Assembly (NCBI GenBank): GCA_038240875.1
Contig: JBBRGG010000147.1
Location: 1 to 9,071, forward strand
Length of the DNA: 9,071 nucleotides
Origin: JBBRGG01 sp038240875
GTDB taxonomy: Bacteria; Planctomycetota; Phycisphaerae; Phycisphaerales; UBA1924
Direction: 5' to 3'
In this document: piece by piece, positions 1-7,330 of the stretch
Layout of the letters: the number at the start of each line of letters is the position of its first letter
Position numbering within the stretch: position 1 is the stretch's first letter
Notes under the pieces: generated by a model
What the model was told of the DNA's origin: nothing
The model's input: only the letters and a program-made list of their open reading frames with translations
Database searches by the model: none
Made by a program: the position numbers and the translations under genes

Positions 1-71
1 CGGGGCCCACGGGGGCCCCGGGCGGCTGGGCACCCGCCCGGGGGGGGGGCGCCTGGGGGGGGGGGGGGGGC
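1..71. other. Extreme G/C-run low-complexity contig edge
   Basis: The first 71 bases are almost only G and C, with one G-run at 41-49 and another of 16 at 55-70, unlike the balanced composition after base 120. Read in the rho frame they have no stop and give Gly/Ala/Pro/Arg/Trp-rich residues, so they could be part of the Rho N-terminal extension. Long pure G-runs at a contig end are also a known artefact of two-colour sequencing chemistry. The exact bases should not be trusted. Confidence 0.6.
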
Positions 72-1508
72 GCCCGCGGCGGTGGTGGAGGAAGTGGTGG
101 TGGCGGCGGAGGTGGGAGCGGGCCGTCATATTCAATGGGCAGTCGTGCCTTTGACATGAATCTGCCAACGGATGAAGAGCTTGAACGCGAAGCCGCAGAG
201 ATCGAGCGGATCGTGCGTGCGAGCGACCCAAAGACGGTTTCGGAATCGATCACGATTTCGGACCTTCAGCGGATGGATATCGACGCGGTGTGCAAGGTCG
301 CTGAACGGGAAGGCCTGACGGACTATCACCAGATACCGAAGCAGGACTTGATTTTCAAGGTCTTGAAGACTCGTGCCGCGAAGCAAGGCTTGATGTTTGG
401 CGAGGGCTCGCTTGAGATCATGCCTGACGGGTTTGGTTTCTTGCGGTCTGCGGAAACGTCGTATCTTCACGGGCCTGATGACATTTATGTGAGCCCGACG
501 TTGATCCGGCGGCATGGGCTGCGTCGCGGGATGGTGGTGCGTGGGATTGTTCGCCCGCCAAAGGAGAGCGAGCGGTACTTTGCGCTGCTGCGTGTTGAGC
601 GTGTGAATGGTCGCGATCCATCCAAGGTGCACGATCTTGTGAACTTCGAGGACCTGACCCCGCTGCATCCCGAAAGTCGGTTCGTGCTGGAGACAACGCC
701 CGATGAGATTGAGTGTCGCACGATTGACCTTGTGACGCCAATAGGCAAGGGTCAACGCATGCTGATTGTTGCGCCGCCTCGCACGGGCAAGACTGTGTTG
801 ATGCAGAAGATGACCAAGGCGATCACCAAGAATTATCCCAACACGATCATCATCGTGCTGCTGGTGGATGAACGTCCAGAAGAAGTCACCGACTTCAAGC
901 GCAACTGCACGGGTAAAAACGTTGAGGTCGTCGCGAGCACGTTCGACGAACAGTCGGGGCGGCACGTGCAGGTCGCGGACATGGTGATGGAGAAGGCTCG
1001 CCGAATGGTTGAGTTTGGCGATGACGTGGTGATCTTGCTGGACTCAATCACGCGGTTGGCTCGTGCGTACAACGCCGAGATGCCACACTCGGGCAAGATC
1101 ATGACCGGCGGCTTGGACAGCAACGCGCTCCAGCGGCCTAAGAAGTTCTTCGGCTCGGCTCGTGCGATCGAAAAGGGTGGCTCGCTCACCATCATCGGCA
1201 CGGCTCTTGTTGATACCGGCTCCAAGATGGACGAGGTTATCTTTGAAGAGTTCAAGGGCACGGGCAACGCGGAGTTGCACCTTGATCGCAAGCTGGTCGA
1301 GAAGCGGATTTGGCCGGCGATTGATGTCGCCGCGTCGGGCACGCGTCGCGAAGAATTGTTGCTCGACCCCAAGGAACTGGAGCTGGTGTATCGTCTTCGC
1401 AAGGTGCTGAGCGATATGAACGTGGTCGAAGCGATGGAGTTGCTCAAGACGCGGTTGAAGAAGGTGAAGACTAACGCCGAATTCTTAATGACGATGAGTC
1501 TTGGGTAA
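3..1508 (+). CDS. rho: Transcription termination factor Rho, 5' partial
   Basis: Rho is the hexameric RNA-dependent ATPase/helicase that ends transcription at Rho-dependent sites and in untranslated mRNA. Numbering from the ATG at 135 (457 residues to the TAA), the sequence shows the N-terminal Rho helical region (about 43-80), the cold-shock-like RNA-binding domain with RNP1 GFGFLR (99-104), Walker A APPRTGKT (213-220), the VVILLDSITR Walker B region (298-307), the Q-loop HSGKIMTGG (318-326), the R-loop FKGTGN (373-378) and the arginine-finger region SGTRREELL (401-409). All essential motifs look intact. Residues before 43 are not part of the E. coli protein (419 aa). The frame stays open upstream of 135 to the window edge through a Gly/Ser-rich stretch (78-122) with no convincing ribosome-binding site before the ATGs at 135 or 156. 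I therefore treat the gene as running in from outside, with a Gly-rich N-terminal extension. If that reading is wrong, the start is 135 or 156. Confidence 0.95.
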   Translation, partial: GPTGAPGGWAPARGGGAWGGGGGARGGGGGSGGGGGGGSGPSYSMGSRAFDMNLPTDEELEREAAEIERIVRASDPKTVSESITISDLQRMDIDAVCKVAEREGLTDYHQIPKQDLIFKVLKTRAAKQGLMFGEGSLEIMPDGFGFLRSAETSYLHGPDDIYVSPTLIRRHGLRRGMVVRGIVRPPKESERYFALLRVERVNGRDPSKVHDLVNFEDLTPLHPESRFVLETTPDEIECRTIDLVTPIGKGQRMLIVAPPRTGKTVLMQKMTKAITKNYPNTIIIVLLVDERPEEVTDFKRNCTGKNVEVVASTFDEQSGRHVQVADMVMEKARRMVEFGDDVVILLDSITRLARAYNAEMPHSGKIMTGGLDSNALQRPKKFFGSARAIEKGGSLTIIGTALVDTGSKMDEVIFEEFKGTGNAELHLDRKLVEKRIWPAIDVAASGTRREELLLDPKELELVYRLRKVLSDMNVVEAMELLKTRLKKVKTNAEFLMTMSLG

Positions 1509-1701
1509 TCGAAAGTGGAACAGCGACGCTTTCGCACAGTGGCACATTGAAAAACAGTGAAACAAATTCGCATCACTACATCGAAAGGCTAGTCCAAGGC
1601 TGTGATGCTGTAAGTAGTATGGAAGGGTAGCGAAGTACTATTTCAGCAACTTATTGTGACTGGATCGAATTAGTCTGGTGCAGATCGGGTTTCGGGAAGT
1701 A

Positions 1702-1738
1702 AGGCGTCTGGAAGTCAGTAGAGTTGACGCCTATATTT
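1702..1738 (+). terminator. Possible rho terminator hairpin
   Basis: A 7-bp stem AGGCGTC (1702-1708) pairs with GACGCCT (1726-1732) around a 17-base loop and is followed by the T-rich ATATTT. It lies about 195 bases after the rho stop, which is far for a terminator, and the U-tract is weak. It could equally be a leader structure of rplU. Confidence 0.3.
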
Positions 1739-1828
1739 CCATCCCTCTGAGAGCACTTTTCGAGGCTGGTTGGTTTGCAATTCTGCTAGTCATGTAGGCA
1801 AGTGTGCCACGCACACGATTGAACGTCG

Positions 1829-1834
1829 AAAGGT
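1829..1834 (+). promoter_or_regulatory. Ribosome-binding site of rplU
   Basis: AAAGGT lies five bases before the ATG at 1840. It decides the start of L21: the frame is also open upstream to a GTG at 1804, but the 12 extra residues do not belong to the family, whose proteins begin MYA. Confidence 0.65.
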
Positions 1835-1839
1835 CGGCC

Positions 1840-2163
1840 ATGTACGCGATCATTGAAGAGTCTGGTTCGCAGCGCAAAGTTATTCAAGGTGAGGAAATCC
1901 TCGTTGATCTTGTCGATAGCGGCGAAGCCACGCTAGGTCAGAAGCTGACATTTGATCGCGTGCTGGTGCTTGGAGCCGTCGGCGGGGACGCCAAGCTTGG
2001 CATGCCTTTCGTCCAAGGTGCAACGGTCACTGCGGAAGTGGTTGAGCCCATGGTCTTTGGCGAAAAGCTATACATCTACCACTTCGAGCCCAAGAAGACC
2101 TGGAAGAAGAAGACTGGCCACCGCCAGCGCTACACTCGTGTCAAGATCACTTCGATCGGTTGA
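1840..2163 (+). CDS. rplU: 50S ribosomal protein L21
   Basis: L21 binds 23S rRNA in the large ribosomal subunit. The 107-residue product begins MYAIIE and has the conserved LGMPFVQGATVTAEVV core (about residues 49-64). It ends with the family signature of a Lys-rich loop followed by KTGHRQRYTRVKIT (about 91-104). The E. coli protein has 103 residues, so the length is normal and the TGA stop falls at the family C-terminus. The gene lies downstream of rho on the same strand but is separated by 331 bases, so co-transcription is uncertain. In most bacteria rpmA (L27) follows directly. Here a hairpin and then a decayed gene on the other strand follow instead. Confidence 0.96.
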   Translation: MYAIIEESGSQRKVIQGEEILVDLVDSGEATLGQKLTFDRVLVLGAVGGDAKLGMPFVQGATVTAEVVEPMVFGEKLYIYHFEPKKTWKKKTGHRQRYTRVKITSIG

Positions 2164-2268
2164 GGCACGGTTGAGCCGCTGGTGAAGTAGTGCACGCTAG
2201 AGTGTGGTCTAGTTAACTGGTTTGCTTAACTGATCTTGCTCTACAGGTTCATCTCAATTTGCAGTCTC

Positions 2269-2304
2269 AAGGGCTTGGCGCACGCGTCGGGCCCTTTATC
2301 ATTT
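2269..2304 (+). terminator. Intrinsic-type terminator after rplU
   Basis: Arms at 2269-2280 and 2285-2296 form a 12-bp stem around the 4-base loop CACG, with AAGGGC against GCCCTT at the base and three G-U pairs inside. It is followed by TATCATTT, a modest U-tract. The G-U pairs become A-C mismatches in the opposite transcript, so the hairpin belongs to the + strand RNA, which fits a terminator about 105 bases after the rplU stop. Confidence 0.65.
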
Positions 2305-2350
2305 GCCATAGTCTCATGGCAGCTTTGCATGTAGCAGGGGGTTCGACGAG

Positions 2351-2379
2351 CGACTCTATCGAATCGAATTATAGAGTTC
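2351..2379 (-). terminator. Hairpin after the esterase pseudogene
   Basis: ACTCTAT (2353-2359) pairs with ATAGAGT (2371-2377), a 7-bp stem with an 11-base loop. On the - strand it starts about six bases after the stop codon of the pseudogene at 2383. The position suits a 3' end structure, but there is no clear U-tract and the stem is AT-rich. Confidence 0.3.
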
Positions 2380-2382
2380 GAT

Positions 2383-4091
2383 TTAGTTGCGGCTCATCGT
2401 TAAATCGCGGGCTTCGTTTCGACGCAAGAATCGCGTGAGCGCGGCGGCATAATCGGCATTAGTTGTGCTATCAAAGTTGAGATCGCGTGCGACGCGCAAC
2501 TGCTCGCAAAAAATCATCGATCGTCATCGCGGCATCGTTGGTCAGTTACCCTTGCTGAAAAGTGTGTGCGAAGAAGCCTCTTGGGCTCGCCTTGGCTTGG
2601 ATACAGGAACTTGTGCGCGCAGGACAATCGTGCGGCCCATGCGGTTACATTGTGAATTTGACCAAATCCGACGAGGAATTTGTATGTGCCAACAAGGGCG
2701 TATTGGATGATGCAAGCGGGGTAAAGCCGGTGAAGTTGTCGCGTATGCCGAGCGAGTCTCAATAGCCGTCGGCGTTGTTGCCGCCGCTGGTTGATCCGGA
2801 ATCGCCAACGTCCATGTAGATGCGTAGATTGTTACGCGCGGGTTGGTTCCTGATGAAGTTGGTGTAGTTGGGGATGAGCCACCACACGGCGCTCATCGCG
2901 CCGATTCGGCGGAACGATGCGTTGTGTTCGTACCCCAGGTAGAATGAAACCAAGCCTCCCATGCTGCTCCCCAGTGCGCCGGTGTTGGCGGGGTCGGTGA
3001 GTGTGCGATAGCTGGCGTCGATGCGGGGCTTGACGGTGTTGAGGATGTACGAGGCGTAAAGGTCGGCACGGCCGTTGTTGTCGCCGGGACGGAGTAATCG
3101 CTTCATCGCGTGTCGCCGACGTTATCGAGGGCGGTGACGATTATCTCTTGCATCTGTCCTGTGATTAGGAGGTTAGTGAGAGTGGTGCTGGCAGCCCAGG
3201 TACCAAAGGTGCCTTGATCGAAAACGTTTTGGACGTCGTGCATATTGAGAACGGGGTAACGACGTGGAGCATTTTCAACGTAGCCTCGAGGCAGGAAGAC
3301 ACGATATTCACGAGTTTGGTTAATGTGGCGAGAAGAGCGTGGGCACATTGGCTGGGTCGTAATCGCGGCGACCGCGGGAGACAATTGCAGCGGGGATGTA
3401 GGAGTAGAGCTGGCCGTCTTGAACAAAGGTGCCATCCATATTGGTAGAGTAGAAGCCGTTGGCAGGATATTGAAAGCCGCTTGCTGCGTTTGTAAAGTAG
3501 ATGTCAAAGGCTTCGCCAGCGGCGTGGAAGTTCCAAATGAACCAGTGCGATTCGTTGATTCGGCCTTGCACGCCCGAGGCGTAATAGTGCATGGTGCGTG
3601 CGACAACTGAGCCGCCACAAGTTGGAGAAGCAGGCCGCCACCACATGACAGGCTGATCGATGTTCATGTGAGCCAGAGTGGTTATCGCGTGAACCTACGG
3701 CTTGGATCTACGTTGAGCTTGCGAAGATGCTAGAGACTGTGGTGGCGGTTGCGTTGTATTAAACTGGGCCGTCATTGCGCACGACGTAGCTATAGAAGTA
3801 TGAGCGATTCGCAGGCAGCGAGATAGTGGTTCGCCAGATGGGATAGGCAACAGGTGCGAGCTTGATGGCGTTGGCTGTAGAGTTAGAGCCAAGCTCAGGG
3901 AGATTGCCGACAAGATAGACAGATTGGCCAACCGAAGTGATTTGCGTAGTCTAGAACGAGATAGTTAGCCCCGGTGCTAAGCCTTGGGTGCTTTGGGCGT
4001 GTGCGTGTATGGAGAATGAGAGGCATGCCATGTATGCGAAGAAGGTGCGTGCAGTCCTTTGGATATACGTGCGTTGAAGATTCGTGTGCAT
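2383..4091 (-). pseudogene. Broken secreted CBM20-esterase-dockerin protein
   Basis: Reading across frames rebuilds one gene. The ATG at 4091 opens a signal peptide (about residues 1-32, hydrophobic core FFAYMACLSFSI, AHA|QS cleavage site). A CBM20-like starch-binding domain follows (VGQSVYLVGNLPELG, then YPIWRTTISLPANRSY; about 4091-3700). Next come a linker with MNIDQPVMWWRPASP and DGQLYSYIPAA (3667-3330) and a putative-esterase alpha/beta-hydrolase domain. The latter shows REYRVFLPRGY, the nucleophile motif GSSMGG (Ser codon at 2965) and GFGQIHN with the likely catalytic His (codon at 2654). Two dockerin-like EF-hand repeats end the gene: NDAAMTIDDFL (2539-2507) and DLNFDSTTNADY (about 2484-2449). 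The last frame stops at 2383. Damage: nonsense codons at 3953 (TAG), 3761 (TAA), 3708-3710 (TAG) and 2761 (TGA, where relatives have Trp), plus frame changes near 3690, 3325, 3106, 2690, 2550 and 2490. The intact gene probably encoded an extracellular or surface polysaccharide-binding esterase. The substrate is unknown. Flanking genes are intact over kilobases, so local decay is likelier than poor sequence. Confidence 0.85.
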
Positions 4092-4321
4092 CAAAGAGTG
4101 CTTTCTTCGTTCAATGTAAATCTGTCGTCGTAATCATTGGCAATGAACATCAGCAAGGAAGAGCGGTGATTTGCACCGGTAAATCCAACTCTTTTACGCA
4201 CATAGGTAAATGAAGTGCCGAAGTCCGACTCGTGGCATCGGATCTGCAGATTGTTTGCTGTGGGCCGCGAACCACAACGCCATGTGCGAATGGAGTGCTC
4301 GCGTGCCTGTTAGGCTCATGC

Positions 4322-6934
4322 TCAGCGAGCTTGTTTAAGTGTGTCGCGTACCGATTGAAGCAGCTCGGCGATGGAAAACGGCTTTTGCAGAAAGTGTGCC
4401 GCAAGTGGCAGCCTGAGCGAGGTTGCAGAGTCTGGTTGGCGTGAAACGCGACTCGTGTTCTGGCTATCAGCTTCATGGATGGTGCTCGCATCCAAGATGT
4501 CAGCAGTGAAACCCGACATGAATAGCACGCGAATCTTGGGCGCACGGTGCAGGATCGCTTCACAAAGTTCTCGGCCGTTCATCTCGGGCATGATGACATC
4601 GGAAAGTACAAGCGAGATCGATTTCGCGTGCTTCTCAGTAAGTGCGAGCGCATCGAAGGGAGTTGATGCTGCATGAACGGTGTAGCCATTGGACGTGAGA
4701 ACTGTTGTAATGAGTGAGAGAATCTCGGGCTGATCTTCGACCACGAGGATTGATTCGCGCGGGTGGTGCTTGGAAGCGAGCGCAACATTCTGCGTCGGCA
4801 CGCCGACTGGCATTCGAACGCTATTTGCATCGACCGGCGTTGTCGTGATGAGTTGTTCGCGAGTGCTCGTGGCGATCACGTACGCAGGGAAATAGCAATG
4901 GAAAGACGTGCCAAGTCCTTTGGTGCTTTCAATAACGACGCGACCATCGCATTGTCGGACGATGCCTTCGACGATCGCGCATCCAAGGCCGGTGCCCTTG
5001 CCGATGCCTTTGGTGGTAAAGAATGGCTCGCACACGTGCGGAATGTCGACCGGGTCGATGCCGATACCTGAATCCTTGACGGTGAGGCGCGAGTAAAGGC
5101 CCGGAGCGATGTCGGATGTTTGCGTGTGCTGCGACGCATGGATGACGATTGGCTCGACGAACACTTCGACCAGCCCACGTTCGATACCTTTATCAACAAT
5201 CGCGTCGCGTGCGTTGATCGCAAGATTGATGACGATTTGTTCGAGTTGTGTCGGATCGATACGTACGTCGTACTGCTTCAATGGTGACGCATGGATGCGT
5301 ACATCTGCGGCGTTGTTCACGATCCCGCGCAGGCTGCGTTCCATCGAACGGATCGTTTCGTCGATGCGTACCGCGCGCGGATGTGTCGGCTGCTTGCGCG
5401 CGTACGTCAACAGTTGCCTCGTGATGCGGGCCGAGCTTTGTGCGGCTGTCTGAATCTCGACGAGGCTCGCGCGAAGTGAAGAAGAAATCTCCGGGTTGTT
5501 CATCGCGAGTTCGGTGTGCCCGAGAATGACTACGAGCAGGTTGTTGAAATCATGGGCGACGCCGCCGGCAAGGCGGCCGATGGATTCGAGTCGCTGCGAG
5601 TGGAGAAGTTCTGCGCGCAAGCGTTCTCGTTCGAGTTGTTCCGCGTGCTTCGCTGTGTTGTCCTGGATCGCGCCGAAGATGCTCGCGAGCTTGCCTTGTC
5701 TGAATGAAACGGCACAGGTTACCTGGACGCGGATCGTGCGACCGCACGCCGTGATCAACTCGACTTCGAGGCTATAGGGAGATCCCGTTTCTTGTGCAAA
5801 TCGAAGCGCATCAGTAATGATCACTTGTGACTCGGGCGTGTAAAACCGGATCGCGCTCTCGACCGTTGGCGTGTAGTCGTCTGCCGACACTTCGTGGATG
5901 CGATAGGTTTCATCGGTCCAAAAAAGAGTGTTTGTCTCGAGGTTGACTTCCCAGCCGCCGACGCGCGCGAGAGATTGCGATGAATCAAGCAGTTCGCGTG
6001 TTCGGCGTAGTGAGTTCGCGCTCGTGCGCTGGAGCGTGACATCTCGATTCATCCCTACGATGCGTCGGCAGTTGCCGTTCGTGTCACACTGTGCAAAGCC
6101 ATTGGCTTCGATGTAGCGCAAGGACGCATCGTTGTTTGCCATGATGCGAAACACAAAGTTATCGACAGTTAATCCTTTGAGCAGCTCATTAAACTTCGCG
6201 GTTACGAGAGGTTTGTCTTCGGGAAGTACGCACGCGTTCCATGTGTCGGCCATCCCATCGAATGTGCCTCGATCAAAGCCGTAGATATCGTGCATCTGAT
6301 CATCCCAGTGGAGGACTTGGCTATCAAGTTCGAGCTCCCATACGCCAAAGCCCGAGCCACGGATCGCAAGCTCGAGTCGCTTAGAGAGCGCATGGATCTG
6401 GTCTTCTGCGTGCTTGCTCTGGGTGATATCGATGAACATAGACCTCACGATCCAGCAATTGCGTGCATGATCGGGCGTGGCTTTCGTCGTGACTTCGCGC
6501 GACACGGTGAAGGCCTCGTAGATGATTCGGATCAAGCCGTCCTTGTCGCGGAATTGGTACGTGCGTGCCGTCGGCTTCTTTGTATCGCGCAGCTCTGCAA
6601 CATTTGAGAAAGTACGATCGCGATCGCCATGTACCAGCCTCGAGGTCCAAAGTGTTTCATCCAAAAGCAGTTCATCAGCGGAGTACCCAAACACGTTTGC
6701 AGCACCCGCCGAGATCCACTCAAACACACACGATCCATCCGCGCGGATTCGTGTTATGGAATGGCATGCAGCAGAATCGTTGAACAAGGCCGCGCGAGTC
6801 GAACAATCTGAGACTATGTGTTGATCAGCCGTACCAATGTGTGTGGCTTCGTCGAGTTGATCCGAAATCGAATCACGCGGCGCACTGTGTTTAGGGCTGC
6901 TTTGTTCAGGGCTACTTTGTTTGTGCTTAGTCAT
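4322..6934 (-). CDS. Cytoplasmic hybrid sensor histidine kinase, PAS-PAS-PAS-HisKA-HATPase-REC
   Basis: This is a sensory kinase that autophosphorylates on histidine and passes phosphate to its own receiver domain. With the ATG at 6934 as residue 1 (870 aa), there is a Ser/Pro-rich N-terminus (1-50). Three PAS-type segments follow, at about 55-175, 185-300 and 313-428, each ending in a PAC-like stretch (DITQSKHAEDQI, MNRDVTLQRT, IQDNTAKHAEQ). HisKA has RLAGGVAHDFNNLL with phospho-acceptor H461. HATPase has the N-box INLAINARDAI (N574), G1 DSGIGI (621-626), F-box EPFFTTK and G2 GKGTGLG. The receiver has E733/D734, phospho-acceptor D779 (LSDVIMPEMNG), S807 and K851 (LQKPFS). No membrane segment is seen, so it is probably cytoplasmic. 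The open frame extends to an ATG at 7042, but a good promoter at 7014-7042 would exclude that start. No Shine-Dalgarno is visible before 6934. About 20 extra Ser/Arg-rich residues (roughly 815-840) interrupt the receiver before its last strand. No separate response regulator lies in the window, so targets are unknown. Confidence 0.93.
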   Translation of the reverse strand: MTKHKQSSPEQSSPKHSAPRDSISDQLDEATHIGTADQHIVSDCSTRAALFNDSAACHSITRIRADGSCVFEWISAGAANVFGYSADELLLDETLWTSRLVHGDRDRTFSNVAELRDTKKPTARTYQFRDKDGLIRIIYEAFTVSREVTTKATPDHARNCWIVRSMFIDITQSKHAEDQIHALSKRLELAIRGSGFGVWELELDSQVLHWDDQMHDIYGFDRGTFDGMADTWNACVLPEDKPLVTAKFNELLKGLTVDNFVFRIMANNDASLRYIEANGFAQCDTNGNCRRIVGMNRDVTLQRTSANSLRRTRELLDSSQSLARVGGWEVNLETNTLFWTDETYRIHEVSADDYTPTVESAIRFYTPESQVIITDALRFAQETGSPYSLEVELITACGRTIRVQVTCAVSFRQGKLASIFGAIQDNTAKHAEQLERERLRAELLHSQRLESIGRLAGGVAHDFNNLLVVILGHTELAMNNPEISSSLRASLVEIQTAAQSSARITRQLLTYARKQPTHPRAVRIDETIRSMERSLRGIVNNAADVRIHASPLKQYDVRIDPTQLEQIVINLAINARDAIVDKGIERGLVEVFVEPIVIHASQHTQTSDIAPGLYSRLTVKDSGIGIDPVDIPHVCEPFFTTKGIGKGTGLGCAIVEGIVRQCDGRVVIESTKGLGTSFHCYFPAYVIATSTREQLITTTPVDANSVRMPVGVPTQNVALASKHHPRESILVVEDQPEILSLITTVLTSNGYTVHAASTPFDALALTEKHAKSISLVLSDVIMPEMNGRELCEAILHRAPKIRVLFMSGFTADILDASTIHEADSQNTSRVSRQPDSATSLRLPLAAHFLQKPFSIAELLQSVRDTLKQAR

Positions 6935-7013
6935 AGTGAATTGCACACGTGTAATAACATAAAAAGGTGGACAATGAGAATGCACGCTTGTCTGTCTGCC
7001 CAGTGATAGCACT

Positions 7014-7042
7014 AGTATACTTGGTCGCAGGACAATGCACAA
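7014..7042 (-). promoter_or_regulatory. Candidate sigma70-type promoter of the histidine kinase
   Basis: On the - strand, TTGTGC (7037-7042) and TATACT (7014-7019) are spaced by exactly 17 bases. The -10 box matches five of six consensus bases and the -35 three of six. Transcription would begin near 7007, giving a leader of about 70 bases before the ATG at 6934, and would skip the upstream in-frame ATG at 7042. Confidence 0.45.
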
Positions 7043-7069
7043 GTCGTATTAAATTACAACCGGTGTGTC

Positions 7070-7248
7070 TGAACCGACCCATTTCCGATGGACACAAACG
7101 AAATAGGCTATGGATCATCGACGGGAGGTTCAATAGATACCAAAAGGGTATGACAAAGCGGAAGTACACGAGTGAGTTTCGCGAGGCGGTGGTGTGGCTG
7201 ATCTGGTTGAAATGTTGTGCGTCGGTTATTGTTTATGGTTCTCGATGA
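7070..7248 (+). mobile_element. Relic of an IS3-family insertion sequence (left end)
   Basis: TGAACCGACCC at 7070-7080, followed by TTTCCGATGGACAC, resembles the terminal inverted repeat of IS3-family elements, which typically begin TGA and carry TGGACA about 15-20 bases in. About 80 bases inside, at 7150, the usual distance, starts a reading frame like the N-terminus of IS3 OrfA. No OrfB (DDE integrase-like transposase) is present, so the element is a dead fragment. An inverted partial match, TGCGTCGGTTA at 7218-7228, may be a decayed right end, which would make this a 160-base internally deleted copy. That part is speculative. Confidence 0.5.
7150..7248 (+). pseudogene. N-terminal fragment of IS3 transposase OrfA
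   Basis: The frame from the ATG at 7150 reads MTKRKYTSEFREAVVWLI, very close to the start of the helix-turn-helix OrfA proteins of IS3 elements (PF01527 type: M-T-K-R-x-Y-[ST]-x-E-F-[RK]). After about 18 residues the similarity ends and a stop follows at 7246-7248, so only the first helix region survives. Normal OrfA proteins have about 90-110 residues. Confidence 0.55.
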
Positions 7249-7330
7249 TAGTTCTATGTGATGGTATCATGTTGAGTCGTTTATCTTATTCAGTTGTTAT
7301 TACTCTTGAATTGTCCATGTTGAGGTACTC

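Larger units (their letters stand above)
1509..1839. other. Intergenic region rho-rplU, no gene seen
   Basis: These 331 bases hold no open frame with recognisable coding character. The only structure I see is the hairpin at 1702-1732. A promoter for rplU is expected here, but I found no -35/-10 pair good enough to report. The long untranslated stretch would also allow an rplU leader regulatory element, for which there is no direct evidence. Confidence 0.5.

Noticed and set aside
833..1576. Long open frames on the - strand opposite rho (also 132-965)
   Set aside because: They are antisense shadows of rho, Ser/Thr/Arg- or His/Arg-rich with no family character, and the + strand protein is unmistakable.
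2465..2765. Short + strand frames at 2465-2710 and 2562-2765
   Set aside because: They run opposite the esterase C-terminus and dockerin remnant on the - strand, show no family motifs, and have no ribosome-binding site of note.
4763..5479. Several + strand frames of 60-115 residues opposite the kinase
   Set aside because: All lie inside the clearly coding HATPase/HisKA region on the - strand.
6935..7042. Kinase start at the ATG at 7042, adding 36 residues
   Set aside because: The added residues lack PAS or signal-peptide character and the -35 box of the best promoter overlaps that ATG, so the ATG at 6934 is preferred.
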